Notes: generated from the letters alone by a model not told the origin. DNA of 64,000 bases from Deltaproteobacteria bacterium RIFCSPHIGHO2_02_FULL_40_28 (GCA_001798135.1 MGRJ01000027.1:76176-140175); one strand, 5' to 3'. Shown: positions 10,744 through 17,948, counted from the stretch's first letter. Made by a program: numbers and translations.

Positions 10744-11918
10744 TCTACGATGTAATTGTTATTGGCGCTGGGGCCGCTGGTTTATTTGCAGCTTATTCTG
10801 CCAAGCTTCGTCAAAAAAAGATTCTTATTTTAGAATCTAATTCTCGTCCGGGGCTTAAAATTTTAATCTCCGGGGGCGGGCGATGTAATTTTACAAATTT
10901 AAACATCACTTCAAAAGATTTTGTTTCAAATAACCCCCATTTTTGTAAATCAGCTTTAACGCAATTTACTCAAAACGATTTTATTCACTTGGTAGAAGAA
11001 GCGGGCATTTCTTTTTATGAAAAAACCTTGGGCCAACTTTTTTGCACGCATACCTCCAAAGAAATTTTAGGTCTTTTATTAAAAAAGATTGGAGATACCG
11101 AATTAAAGACTGAAGCCCTTGTTCAGTCTGTTACACATCAAGAAAATATTTTTAGTGTTGAAACCAACCAAGGACTTTTTAAATCTAAAAATTTAATCGT
11201 AGCTACGGGGGGATTATCTATTCCTAAATTAGGGGCTAGTGATTTAGGATACAAAATTGCCCAACAATTTGGGCATACAATCATAAAACTTTCCCCCGCC
11301 CTTGATGGTTTTGTTTATAATACCTCTGAAGCCTCCTTTTTTAAAGGTTTAGAGGGCATTTCTCTTTTGGCAACTCTTAAAATTAACAAACGTGAATTTA
11401 CTGAAAATATTCTTTTTACTCATCAGGGTATTAGTGGCCCTGCTGCTTTAAAGGCTTCTTTGTTTTGGGAAGAAGGCCAGGAATTGGAAATTAATTTTTT
11501 ACCAAGCCTCTCTGATTTTATTTCTTGGATAAAAGATCAAAGGAATGAGCATCCTAAAAAAACTATTTCATCTGTTTTATCTTTTATTTTACCAGCACAC
11601 TTTTGTGAAAAAGTTATCAAAAAATGCTTAGATTCAGATATTAAGATGGCTGAAATTTCTAATGAGCAAATTAAAAACCTAGATGCATTTTTAAAAAGGT
11701 GGAAATGGATTCCTTTTGAAACTGTTGGGTATGCCAAGGCTGAGGTAACCAGGGGCGGTGTTGATACAAAAGATATTTCATCTCAAACCATGGAATCTAA
11801 ACTGGTACCTGGGCTTTATTTTGTTGGAGAGGTGTTAGACGTTACTGGCCTTTTAGGTGGTTACAATTTTCAATGGGCCTGGTCTTCTGGTTGGGTGGCG
11901 GGGAAGAGTGTGGAGTAA
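10740..11918 (+). CDS. NAD(P)/FAD-dependent oxidoreductase, HI0933/YhiN family
   Basis: A 392-aa flavoprotein with N-terminal dinucleotide-binding motif VIGAGAAGLFAAYSAK, the HI0933 family signature ISGGGRCNFTN near residue 45, and a C-terminal FAD segment GLYFVGEVLDVTGLLGGYN. Family members are widespread and poorly characterised; some are linked to tRNA or cofactor chemistry. Translation is coupled to the release-factor-like gene by an ATGA overlap. Six nucleotides after its stop begins the left copy of a 53-bp repeat that flanks fic. Confidence 0.9.
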   Translation: MIYDVIVIGAGAAGLFAAYSAKLRQKKILILESNSRPGLKILISGGGRCNFTNLNITSKDFVSNNPHFCKSALTQFTQNDFIHLVEEAGISFYEKTLGQLFCTHTSKEILGLLLKKIGDTELKTEALVQSVTHQENIFSVETNQGLFKSKNLIVATGGLSIPKLGASDLGYKIAQQFGHTIIKLSPALDGFVYNTSEASFFKGLEGISLLATLKINKREFTENILFTHQGISGPAALKASLFWEEGQELEINFLPSLSDFISWIKDQRNEHPKKTISSVLSFILPAHFCEKVIKKCLDSDIKMAEISNEQIKNLDAFLKRWKWIPFETVGYAKAEVTRGGVDTKDISSQTMESKLVPGLYFVGEVLDVTGLLGGYNFQWAWSSGWVAGKSVE

Positions 11919-11920
11919 AG

Positions 11921-11973
11921 TAATTAAAAATCTCTCCCAATCACTGTTTTACGGCCAGAGGCTCTGGCTTTAT
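11921..11973. repeat. Left copy of 53-bp direct repeat flanking fic
   Basis: This stretch matches 13136-13188 at 51 of 53 positions. It corresponds to the last codons and stop of the histone-fold gene at 13139-13594. The two differences fall within adjacent codons: Met to Ile, and a silent Gly change. The copy lies between the YhiN gene and fic. Confidence 0.93.
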
Positions 11974-12004
11974 TATTAGAATCTTTTCTTGATTTATTAC
12001 CCAT
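11924..12004 (-). pseudogene. Remnant of a histone-fold gene 3' end
   Basis: On the minus strand an open frame of 26 codons ends ARASGRKTVIGRDF plus stop, nearly identical to the C-terminus of the zinc-finger histone at 13139-13594 (ARASGRKTVMGRDF). Upstream of it the similarity stops after about NKARAS, and no further histone-fold codons are seen. It is best read as the tail of a lost or displaced second copy, left behind when the fic segment arrived. An independent micropeptide is possible but has no ribosome site. Confidence 0.6.
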
Positions 12005-12017
12005 TAAATTACATAAT
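11989..12017 (+). promoter_or_regulatory. Candidate sigma-70 promoter for fic
   Basis: TTGATT and CATAAT are separated by 17 nt, 24 nt upstream of the fic start codon, with an AGGA ribosome site between. The match to the consensus is fair in an AT-rich background, so this is only suggestive. Confidence 0.4.
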
Positions 12018-12040
12018 TCATAAGTTAGGAAAATTAAACA

Positions 12041-13102
12041 ATGAAGACGCTCGAACAATTGCTATCTGACTTTGAAAATGTGCCGACAACAATATCCTGG
12101 TATCTTGCTGATCTTGGTGAGGCAAAAGGCAAGCAGGATCTTTTTACCAAGCAATCTCCTCAAAAATTAAAAACCTTACGTGAGCATGCTTTGATCGAAA
12201 GTGCTGTGTCCTCAAACCGTATTGAAGGCGTTGAAGTTAACCAAGCCCGTATTGGTACCGTGGTATTTGGAAAAGCTTTCCTGCGTGATCGCAATGAGGA
12301 GGAAGTGCGTGGTTATCGCAAAACCTTAGATTGGATTCATCAAAAGGGAGTCAAATTGCCTGTGTCTGAAAAAACCGTTCTCCAATTTCATAAGCTAACA
12401 CGCGGGGAAATATGGGATGCAGGAAAATACAAGGAAAAGGATGGGGACATCATCGAAAAATACCCAGATGGTCGTGAACGAGTTCGTTTTAAAACGGTCA
12501 AGGCTTCTAATACATCTCGTTATATGAAAGCATTAATTCTGAAATGGAATGATTGCATCAAACAACGGGAAGTCCATCCTTTGATTGTTTTAGCAGCTTT
12601 CAGCCTGGATTTTCTCTGCATTCACCCCTTTCGTGATGGTAACGGCAGGGTATCTAGGCTCTTGTTGCTATTACAGTGTTACCATTTGGGCTATGAAGTA
12701 GGTCACTTTATCAGTTTGGAACGGATTATCGAAGAAAACAAAAATCGTTATTACGAAACCTTGGAACAATCTTCCCGGCATTGGCACGAGGGGAAACATG
12801 ATCCCTGGCCCTACATTGGCTATGTTTTGTACATTCTCAAAACTGCTTATCGAGAATTTGAAGAACGGATGGGAGATCTTAAAAACCCTCGTGGTGAAAA
12901 AACTGCTTTGGTTGTTCGAGCCATTCGACAATCTTCCGAAACGTTTCGTATTGCTGATATTCAACGTAAATGCCCTAGCATTAGCGTGGATATGATTCGG
13001 AAGGTACTTAAAGACTTAAGGGCCGAAGGCCGAACGAAATGTCTCGGACGGGGAAAAACTGCCCAGTGGAAACGTGTAGGGAAATGGCGGAATTTGAATT
13101 AG
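12041..13102 (+). CDS. Fic family protein (AMP-transferase type, with N-terminal inhibitory motif)
   Basis: A 353-aa Fic-domain protein that probably transfers AMP or another nucleotide monophosphate onto a target protein. The active-site motif HPFRDGNGRVSR is complete at about residue 195. SNRIEG near residues 58-63 fits the inhibitory motif (S/T)xxxE(G/N), so this is a self-inhibited class II Fic protein needing no separate antitoxin. The C-terminal ~80 residues look like a winged-helix domain (FRIADIQRKCPSISVDMIRK), common in this subfamily. The gene sits between near-identical 53-bp repeats, suggesting arrival as a unit. The target is unknown. Confidence 0.93.
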   Translation: MKTLEQLLSDFENVPTTISWYLADLGEAKGKQDLFTKQSPQKLKTLREHALIESAVSSNRIEGVEVNQARIGTVVFGKAFLRDRNEEEVRGYRKTLDWIHQKGVKLPVSEKTVLQFHKLTRGEIWDAGKYKEKDGDIIEKYPDGRERVRFKTVKASNTSRYMKALILKWNDCIKQREVHPLIVLAAFSLDFLCIHPFRDGNGRVSRLLLLLQCYHLGYEVGHFISLERIIEENKNRYYETLEQSSRHWHEGKHDPWPYIGYVLYILKTAYREFEERMGDLKNPRGEKTALVVRAIRQSSETFRIADIQRKCPSISVDMIRKVLKDLRAEGRTKCLGRGKTAQWKRVGKWRNLN

Positions 13103-13135
13103 GTAATACAAGATTCAAATAGGTAATAATATGGG

Positions 13136-13188
13136 TAATTAAAAATCTCTTCCCATCACTGTTTTACGGCCAGAGGCTCTGGCTTTAT
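13136..13188. repeat. Right copy of 53-bp direct repeat flanking fic
   Basis: This copy is the genuine 3' end of the histone-fold gene, covering codons for KARASGRKTVMGRDF, the TAA stop and three following bases. It lies 1215 bp from the left copy, and the fic gene fills almost all of the space between. Confidence 0.93.
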
Positions 13189-13594
13189 CGATGGCCTTAA
13201 GGCATTCTTTCACCACAATTTCGGTTAGGGCATCTACGGCGCATTGACTGGTGTTATAACCCGAGCGGTCTTGGATGATTTTTTTAACTTTAGAAACCAC
13301 TACCAAAGTATCTACTTCAGGAAGGGAAAAGGTGGTTGATTGGTTGGATCGAATTACGATTTTTTTTGCAGCGGGAATACTTGCTCCTGCATGGGAGGGC
13401 GCTGTTTTTTCAATGGCGGAGGATTCTCGATGATTGGCAAAGCCTAAGTGCGCATCCCAACAGGCTACGCAGCAAAAAGCCAAACCTGTTTTTTTGGTAT
13501 TGCAGGTGGATACTGAACAAGTTTGGTACTTCCCCCCAAACACAATGGGCTTTTTACAGCTGGCACATTTTTTCCAAAATAATTCTTCGGACAT
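13139..13594 (-). CDS. Bacterial histone-fold protein with N-terminal zinc finger
   Basis: A 151-aa fusion. Residues 10-55 hold a Cys/His cluster: C10-x2-C13, C26, C31, C41-C42, C45, H49 and H55, consistent with two zinc sites. After a flexible linker (about 56-85), the last ~60 residues look like a single histone fold: VVVSKVKKIIQDRSGYNTS, an Ala/Leu-rich central helix, then ARASGRKTVMGRDF. That ending is the same type as the archaeal histone AGRKT motif and Bdellovibrio Bd0055. Zinc-finger ('ZZ') histones have been described in bacteria by structure-based surveys. DNA binding and a chromatin role are inferred. The 3' end is duplicated beyond fic. Confidence 0.82.
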   Translation of the reverse strand: MSEELFWKKCASCKKPIVFGGKYQTCSVSTCNTKKTGLAFCCVACWDAHLGFANHRESSAIEKTAPSHAGASIPAAKKIVIRSNQSTTFSLPEVDTLVVVSKVKKIIQDRSGYNTSQCAVDALTEIVVKECLKAIDKARASGRKTVMGRDF

Positions 13595-13682
13595 AGCCTC
13601 ATGATAAGGGGAGGGAGGGGGGAGAACAAGGGGTTTTTTAGAAGAGTTTTAACGATAGGTGATCAGAAAACCGAGTAGACAA

Positions 13683-14540
13683 TCAACATAGGGATCTCCA
13701 ATCTTTCTTTTCATTGGCCATTCTTATGATGTTGCCTATTTTTTCAAGGTCTTTTGAAAGATTTGCGAAATCTGGCTTCGGATTACAACTTATAATCATA
13801 AGGAATGCTTTATTTACATTTAACCATCTTTCTTTTTTAGGCTTCGTTTTTTCGCTGTTGTCAAAATCACCATAAAAAATTGATACAAGTGCATGAAACA
13901 AGCAGGCAAGATTAAACATTATGATATTCACACACATTGGCATTCCGAAGTTTTTATCAGATTGGTATAAAAGTCTTACAATTTGGTTTGGATCACTTTG
14001 TCTAGAGATGATTTCTGATAAAACCCGATGTTTTTTAGAATGGTGAATCGCACTCATTATACGGTATAGAAAATCCCATTTTAATTTAAGGATGTCATTT
14101 GGGAAATTGGAAACGTTAAAGGTAACTTTGCCTTTTTCAGGCTTTATAAAAACTGATTCATGATCGTTTGGGAAGCAAGAGATAAAGACGATTCTCAAGA
14201 AAGTTTCATAGATGCTTCTATTTAACATCATTGACTCGTCATAATAACCATCATTTAGATCTTCGAATGCCCTATGTAAGGTTTTCATTGTTTCGGGAAA
14301 CATTAGGTATTGAATTTTTTTTGTATAAGGCCAGTCGTCCTTGGGAACATAGTTCAACAGGACAACAAGTTCATTCATATCGTTAAAAAAAACTTCAAAC
14401 TGCTTAATAAAATTTTCGAACTCTTTATGAAAAAACAATTTGTGCTCTTGAACGTATTTATAAATATCAAGGCTTGTTTCTGAGGGGTCAGCCCACAGAA
14501 GGCTTTCAACAAATTCTTTGGTTTCTTTTTCCTTACTCAT
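13683..14540 (-). CDS. Hypothetical helical protein (DUF5677-like)
   Basis: A 285-aa, mainly alpha-helical protein with no signal peptide or clear membrane anchor. The block RAFEDLNDGYYDESMMLNRS followed by YETFLRIVFIS resembles proteins of the DUF5677/AbiV-like helical group often found near defence genes. I do not recognise catalytic residues. Codon use is AT-rich, like the local accessory DNA. It may belong to the accessory block that begins here. Function unknown. Confidence 0.6.
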   Translation of the reverse strand: MSKEKETKEFVESLLWADPSETSLDIYKYVQEHKLFFHKEFENFIKQFEVFFNDMNELVVLLNYVPKDDWPYTKKIQYLMFPETMKTLHRAFEDLNDGYYDESMMLNRSIYETFLRIVFISCFPNDHESVFIKPEKGKVTFNVSNFPNDILKLKWDFLYRIMSAIHHSKKHRVLSEIISRQSDPNQIVRLLYQSDKNFGMPMCVNIIMFNLACLFHALVSIFYGDFDNSEKTKPKKERWLNVNKAFLMIISCNPKPDFANLSKDLEKIGNIIRMANEKKDWRSLC

Positions 14541-14588
14541 AAAATGAGATGTGCTTACTGGGTTAAAAATGGCCCTTTGATGTCACTC

Positions 14589-14624
14589 ACACTCCCAAAC
14601 CCCTTCAAAATAATCAATCCAAAA
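14589..14624. repeat. 36-bp repeat, left copy (GIY-YIG gene 3'-end sequence)
   Basis: Matches 17672-17707 at 33 of 36 positions. On the minus strand it reads the last codons and stop of a GIY-YIG-type gene (ending ILD-stop) plus about 25 nt of downstream DNA. No intact GIY-YIG gene is present here, so it is a remnant of a gene tail. Confidence 0.75.
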
Positions 14625-14868
14625 TAATCTTCTCTGGAATAGTAGAAAAAATAGGATAGACAAGTGAACGGCCTTAACTGTAGGCGTCGATTTGTGAACC
14701 GTTTTGTGCAATTTAAAGATGAGTTAAAACGCATGGTTGGGCAACTAGAAATCAACTGGAAAATGGCCTTGAATTTATCAATGATATCCTTTATAACTAA
14801 TATATCTACTCCCCGTTGGACCAGCCCTCACAGGCCTCCTTCGGGGTTTTGTTTTTTAGGGGGTGGAA
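14625..14868. other. Non-coding stretch with gene remnants upstream of the NYN gene
   Basis: No convincing intact gene. It holds the left 50-bp repeat (14643-14692). An open frame continuing from it, starting at the GTG at 14664, reads KRMVGQLEINWKMALNL and looks like a gene fragment. A short hairpin-like stretch (GCCTCCTTCGGGG followed by a T-rich run at about 14833-14858) lies just before the NYN ribosome site. Confidence 0.5.
14643..14692. repeat. Left copy of perfect 50-bp direct repeat flanking the NYN gene
   Basis: Fifty bases identical to 15537-15586, with a period of 894 bp. The repeated segment includes AGGATAGACAAGTGAACGGC and ends GTAGGCGTCGATT. The single gene between the copies is the NYN-domain gene. 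Confidence 0.97.
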
Positions 14869-15510
14869 ATGCCTGCTGAACCGACTATCAAACGGGCTAT
14901 AGCTTTTATCGACGGCCAGAATCTTTTCTATGCTGTTAAAAAAGCTTATGGGTATAAATTTCCTAATTACGATCCGAAGTTATTATCTAAAAAAATTTGT
15001 GACTCTCATGGTTGGAAATTGGAAGGTGTTCATTTCTATACCGGTGTTCCTCAATCTACTGATGATTCATTTTGGCATTATTTCTGGACAAAAAAACTTG
15101 CGATCATGGGTACCCGTAAGGTGCAGACTTTTTCCAGACCTCTGCGTTACCGCCATCAAACCGTAACTCTTCCCAATGGAAATTCAACTTCTATCCTTGT
15201 TGGTCAAGAAAAAGGAGTCGATATTCGGATTGCCCTTGATGTGGTGAGATTAGCTTTGGATATCAAGTATGATATCGCCTTAATTTTTAGCCAAGATCAG
15301 GATCTTTCCGAAGTTGCCGATGAGGTAAGAAAAATATCCATCCTTCAAGACCGGTGGATTAAAGTTTGTTGTGCCTTCCCGATAAGTCCTGCCTATGACA
15401 ATAAGCGCGGAATCAATAATACTGATTGGATTAAGATTGATCGTAAAACTTATGATGCTTGCCTAGATCCCATGGATTATCGACCTAAACCTAAAGCAGA
15501 TAAAAAATAA
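14869..15510 (+). CDS. NYN (PIN-like nuclease) domain protein
   Basis: A 213-aa protein with a NYN/LabA-like fold related to PIN nucleases. The first acidic site is in AFIDGQNLFYAVKK near residue 14. EKGVDIRIALDVVRLAL supplies the central Asp, and IFSQDQDLSEVADEV the third acidic site. Such proteins are predicted metal-dependent RNases. The ATG at 14869 has a strong AGGGGG site at the right distance; a GTG at 14863 is less likely. It is the only gene between perfect 50-bp repeats, which suggests recent insertion as a cassette. Target RNA unknown. Confidence 0.87.
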   Translation: MPAEPTIKRAIAFIDGQNLFYAVKKAYGYKFPNYDPKLLSKKICDSHGWKLEGVHFYTGVPQSTDDSFWHYFWTKKLAIMGTRKVQTFSRPLRYRHQTVTLPNGNSTSILVGQEKGVDIRIALDVVRLALDIKYDIALIFSQDQDLSEVADEVRKISILQDRWIKVCCAFPISPAYDNKRGINNTDWIKIDRKTYDACLDPMDYRPKPKADKK

Positions 15511-15536
15511 CCCCCCTTGGTGCCAGATACTTTTTT

Positions 15537-15586
15537 TAGAAAAAATAGGATAGACAAGTGAACGGCCTTAACTGTAGGCGTCGATT
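15537..15586. repeat. Right copy of perfect 50-bp direct repeat flanking the NYN gene
   Basis: Identical to 14643-14692. Just before it lies GGTGCCAGATACTTTTTTT (15519-15537), whose core GTGCCAGATA recurs at 17980-17989. That recurrence is a hint of a dispersed short repeat. Confidence 0.97.
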
Positions 15587-15621
15587 ATGATTTAAATAGC
15601 TGTATTTTATAGGTAAAATAT

Positions 15622-15693
15622 AAGTATATATTTATATATAAAAATAATAAGTATAAGTTTATACTTGATAATTATTAGTATATATGTATACTA
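15622..15693 (+). promoter_or_regulatory. Three phased palindromic operators upstream of the HipA-type kinase
   Basis: Three 18-bp sites of the form (A/T)AGTATA-N4-TATACT(A/T) start at 15622 (imperfect right arm), 15649 and 15676 (both perfect 7-bp arms). They are spaced exactly 27 bp apart. The last ends 6 nt before the kinase ATG. This is the arrangement expected for cooperative autorepression by a HipB-like HTH protein, and the HTH lies in the following gene product. The sites would overlap the promoter, which I cannot define in this very AT-rich stretch. Confidence 0.75.
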
Positions 15694-15699
15694 AAAAAC

Positions 15700-16638
15700 A
15701 TGGGAAGAAAGTATTGTCTCAGATGTAACCAAGTCATTGCGGCAGGTCAGGCGCATTATGGGCAGCATATTTACTGCTTTAAAGAAATATTTTTAGTTTC
15801 TGAGGTTTTAGAATTTCATTCCTTAGCTAGGAAGGAATCAAGCAGTAACAAAGAACAGAAAAGCTTGTTGCCGCATCTTACTTCTTATTTTGCCGGTAAC
15901 TATAAAAAGTATGAAGGGAAGTTAGGAGACTTAAGCTACATTTTAAAATTTTCAAAGTCTGAGTATCCAGAATTGGCACCGGTGGAATATGTTTGCAATA
16001 AAATTGCTTACTATTGTGGCATCCCTACCCCAAAACCTTTTACTCTTATCGAGATGGCGGATGATGAACTGGCGTTCGTTTCAAAAAACTTCATGCACAC
16101 CATGAAAACTCATTCTACCTTAGTGCATATCTATCGATATTTGGAAGGGGGCGCAGAAAATTACAATGTTGAAACAATAAGTAACACTATTTTCCGAGAA
16201 ACCAAGGCGTCTCAGGATGTGACAAATTTTTTTAAAGTTCTTTTGTTTGATTCGTTAATAGGAAACCACGATAGGCATGGAAGTAATTTGGCACTTTTTG
16301 AAACAGCAAAAGAAAAACAATTAGCTCCTATTTATGACAACCCCTCATATCTTGGATTAGAATCAGGCGGGATGCTCAAGGCGGATTTTTCGCCAAAAGG
16401 CAAAATATGGACGAAAGATTCCAAAGAACCAGGGATGACAGAATATTTAGAGGAAATAAGCCGGTTGGGTGTGTTTGAAATGGCGGAGGATTTTTTTAAT
16501 AAACTTCCAATTGAAAGGATTCGATCAACAATTAGTGAAGCTGTTTGCCTTTCAGATCCGATGAAAAATGTTCTGCTTAAACTTATTGATAAGAGATACC
16601 TGGAACTTAAAAAATATGTCGAAAATAGAAGAAATTAA
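15700..16638 (+). CDS. HipA/HipT-type serine/threonine kinase toxin
   Basis: A 312-aa kinase matching the C-terminal (catalytic) part of HipA but lacking its N-terminal subdomain. ATP-site elements include LSYILKF (Lys). The catalytic loop is LLFDSLIGNHDRHGSNLAL and the metal-binding segment LAPIYDNPSYLG. A short N-terminal Cys motif CLRCNQVI plus a later Cys could bind zinc. HipT kinases phosphorylate aminoacyl-tRNA synthetases and stop growth. The missing HipA N-subdomain sits in the next gene, as in the three-part HipBST systems. No clear ribosome site is visible; operators reach almost to the start. Confidence 0.85.
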   Translation: MGRKYCLRCNQVIAAGQAHYGQHIYCFKEIFLVSEVLEFHSLARKESSSNKEQKSLLPHLTSYFAGNYKKYEGKLGDLSYILKFSKSEYPELAPVEYVCNKIAYYCGIPTPKPFTLIEMADDELAFVSKNFMHTMKTHSTLVHIYRYLEGGAENYNVETISNTIFRETKASQDVTNFFKVLLFDSLIGNHDRHGSNLALFETAKEKQLAPIYDNPSYLGLESGGMLKADFSPKGKIWTKDSKEPGMTEYLEEISRLGVFEMAEDFFNKLPIERIRSTISEAVCLSDPMKNVLLKLIDKRYLELKKYVENRRN

Positions 16639-17230
16639 TATCTATAGCCAAACAAAAACAAAGCGCATCTTTGTCGGAAAGCTATGGAGAGAAGGTAAAA
16701 AATATTTCTTTGAGTATGCCAATACTTATAAGAAATTAAGAAGTGCCTTGTCTCTTGGCCCTGAGCTTCCTTTGTGGAAAGGTAGGGCTTCTTCAAGCGC
16801 CTTATTCCCAGCTTTTTCAGACCGCATCCCATCCAAAAAAAATCCTGCCTACAAGGATTATTGTCGCGAATGGGGGATTGGCGAAAATGAGAAGGATGTT
16901 TTTGTTTTGCTAACAACTATCGGGCGCAGAGGTCCTTCGACCTTTGTTTTTGAGCCAGCTATTAAAAACGAATATACAGCTTCACAACTGAAAGATTTTA
17001 GAAATCGATTAGGACTTACTCAATCTGAATTTGAAGTGTTCTTTAATATATCTCATATGACTTTGTTTCGTTTGGAAGCGGGTAAGTCCAAGAGTGACTT
17101 CTATTTGCGGTATTTTGAACTATTCGACAAAGTGCCTCAGGCTTTAGCTTGGATGTTGGAAAAAAGAGGGCAATTACTGCATGATGAAAAAAGAATTCGT
17201 CTGCTAAGCCAAAAGAAGCTGATATGTTAG
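16616..17230 (+). CDS. HipS-like HipA N-domain fused to XRE helix-turn-helix (antitoxin/regulator)
   Basis: A 204-aa protein. Residues about 1-110 resemble the HipA N-terminal 'couple_hipA' subdomain: the segment RIFVGKLWREGKKYFFEYA, then SLGPELPLW and the RIPSKKNPAYKDYC block. Residues about 130-190 form an XRE HTH: LKDFRNRLGLTQSEFEVFFN and ISHMTLFRLEAGKSK. It thus combines the roles of HipS (kinase-inhibiting subdomain) and HipB (DNA-binding antitoxin), with the HTH at the C-terminus. The ATG at 16616 lies within the kinase gene (23-nt overlap), so the two are translationally coupled. It probably binds the three operators upstream. Confidence 0.78.
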   Translation: MSKIEEINIYSQTKTKRIFVGKLWREGKKYFFEYANTYKKLRSALSLGPELPLWKGRASSSALFPAFSDRIPSKKNPAYKDYCREWGIGENEKDVFVLLTTIGRRGPSTFVFEPAIKNEYTASQLKDFRNRLGLTQSEFEVFFNISHMTLFRLEAGKSKSDFYLRYFELFDKVPQALAWMLEKRGQLLHDEKRIRLLSQKKLIC

Positions 17231-17448
17231 CCGCTATTCATGAGGCTTTATTGCATCCCGAGTTTGTAGTACAATCAAATAGTGATGAGAAGGCACATTT
17301 GTATTATCGGTATTATTCAAAAACCATGGTTGGGGGAAAATATTTGTGCGTCATTGTTAAGGTAGAGAAAAAAGAAGCTTTTATTTTAACAGCCTATTTG
17401 ACTGACAAAGTTAAGAAAGGAAAAATATTATGGGAAGCAAAACAATAA
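17215..17448 (+). pseudogene. 5'-truncated DUF4258-like (BECR-fold) gene
   Basis: The 74-codon frame starting at 17224 aligns with residues about 31-104 of the intact copy at 21079-21393 (shared blocks EALLHPEFVVQS and YYRYYSKTMVGGKYLCVIVK). The first ~30 residues, including the LTDERLAHILEHPEM segment, are missing. Similarity begins at about 17215, inside the last codons of the HipS-HTH gene. The fold is typical of small RelE/EndoU-like ribonuclease toxins. The truncation makes activity doubtful, although the internal ATG at 17224 could still give a short product. The DUF2283 partner follows intact. Confidence 0.7.
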
Positions 17449-17642
17449 AAGTTTGGTTTGATCCTGAAGGCGATTTTTTAGAGGTCATTTTTGAAAACAA
17501 ACCCGGTTTTTTCAAAGAAACTGATAATGATCTCGTCATGGAAAAAGTGGATGAGGATGGAAATATTCTTGGTTTTTCAGTTCAGCAAATCAGCTCCATC
17601 AAGAAAAAACCCTTAGAAGCAATTTTGCAAGTTATAGGCTGA
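17430..17642 (+). CDS. DUF2283 family protein (putative partner of DUF4258 module)
   Basis: A 70-aa DUF2283 protein: IKVWFDPEGDFLEVIFENKP, then VMEKVDEDGNILGFSVQQIS. It differs at only a few positions from the copy at 20885-21097. DUF2283 genes commonly lie downstream of small BECR/RelE-like toxin candidates and may act as antitoxins. That role is not proven. It overlaps the truncated upstream gene by 19 nt, the same overlap as in the second copy. Confidence 0.82.
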   Translation: MGSKTIKVWFDPEGDFLEVIFENKPGFFKETDNDLVMEKVDEDGNILGFSVQQISSIKKKPLEAILQVIG

Positions 17643-17671
17643 AAGGCATAAGTTAGTCTTGGTCCCAGGCA

Positions 17672-17707
17672 ACACTTCCAAACTCTTTCAAAATAATCAA
17701 TCCAAAA
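17672..17707. repeat. 36-bp repeat, right copy (3' end of GIY-YIG gene)
   Basis: Covers the last 11 bases of the GIY-YIG gene, including its stop, and 25 nt beyond. It matches 14589-14624 (33/36). The two copies bracket the NYN gene, the kinase system and the truncated DUF4258/DUF2283 pair. Confidence 0.75.
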
Positions 17708-17948
17708 CACCTTTAACCAACCCCTCTTTTTCCTTCCTCGACAGTTTTTTAATTTGAGTTTCGCGTTTTAAAGCTTGGAATTTGTCTGGAAAAATTTCGT
17801 GATAAAGAATTTTTTTGGCGCCAAATGATTTTGTAAATTTTCCACCAGATCCGGATTGATGTTGCTTAAAGCGTCTCTCCAAATCTGTGGTGTAACCCGT
17901 ATAAAAACGCCCGTCTTTAGTTTGAAGAATATAAACAAAAAAGTTCAT
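17697..17948 (-). CDS. GIY-YIG nuclease superfamily protein
   Basis: An 83-aa single-domain protein of the UPF0213/YhbQ type. The two core strands FVYILQTKDGRFYTGYT contain the (G/V)IY-YIG equivalent (VYI...YTGYT). LERRFKQHQSG supplies the conserved Arg, and ALKRETQIKKL is the end-of-domain helix with the metal-binding Glu. Many such small proteins exist as near-identical paralogues in uncultured bacterial genomes. The cellular role is unclear. Its 3' end is repeated at 14.6 kb. Confidence 0.9.
   Translation of the reverse strand: MNFFVYILQTKDGRFYTGYTTDLERRFKQHQSGSGGKFTKSFGAKKILYHEIFPDKFQALKRETQIKKLSRKEKEGLVKGVLD

Noticed and set aside
14664-14879. A 71-aa protein starting in the left 50-bp repeat
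   Set aside because: It starts inside a repeat and becomes low-quality sequence after about 40 codons. It may contain a gene fragment, but it is not a supported gene.
15600-15700. CRISPR-like array
   Set aside because: The three 27-bp-spaced repeats are short palindromes next to a kinase gene and have no unique spacers, so operators explain them better.
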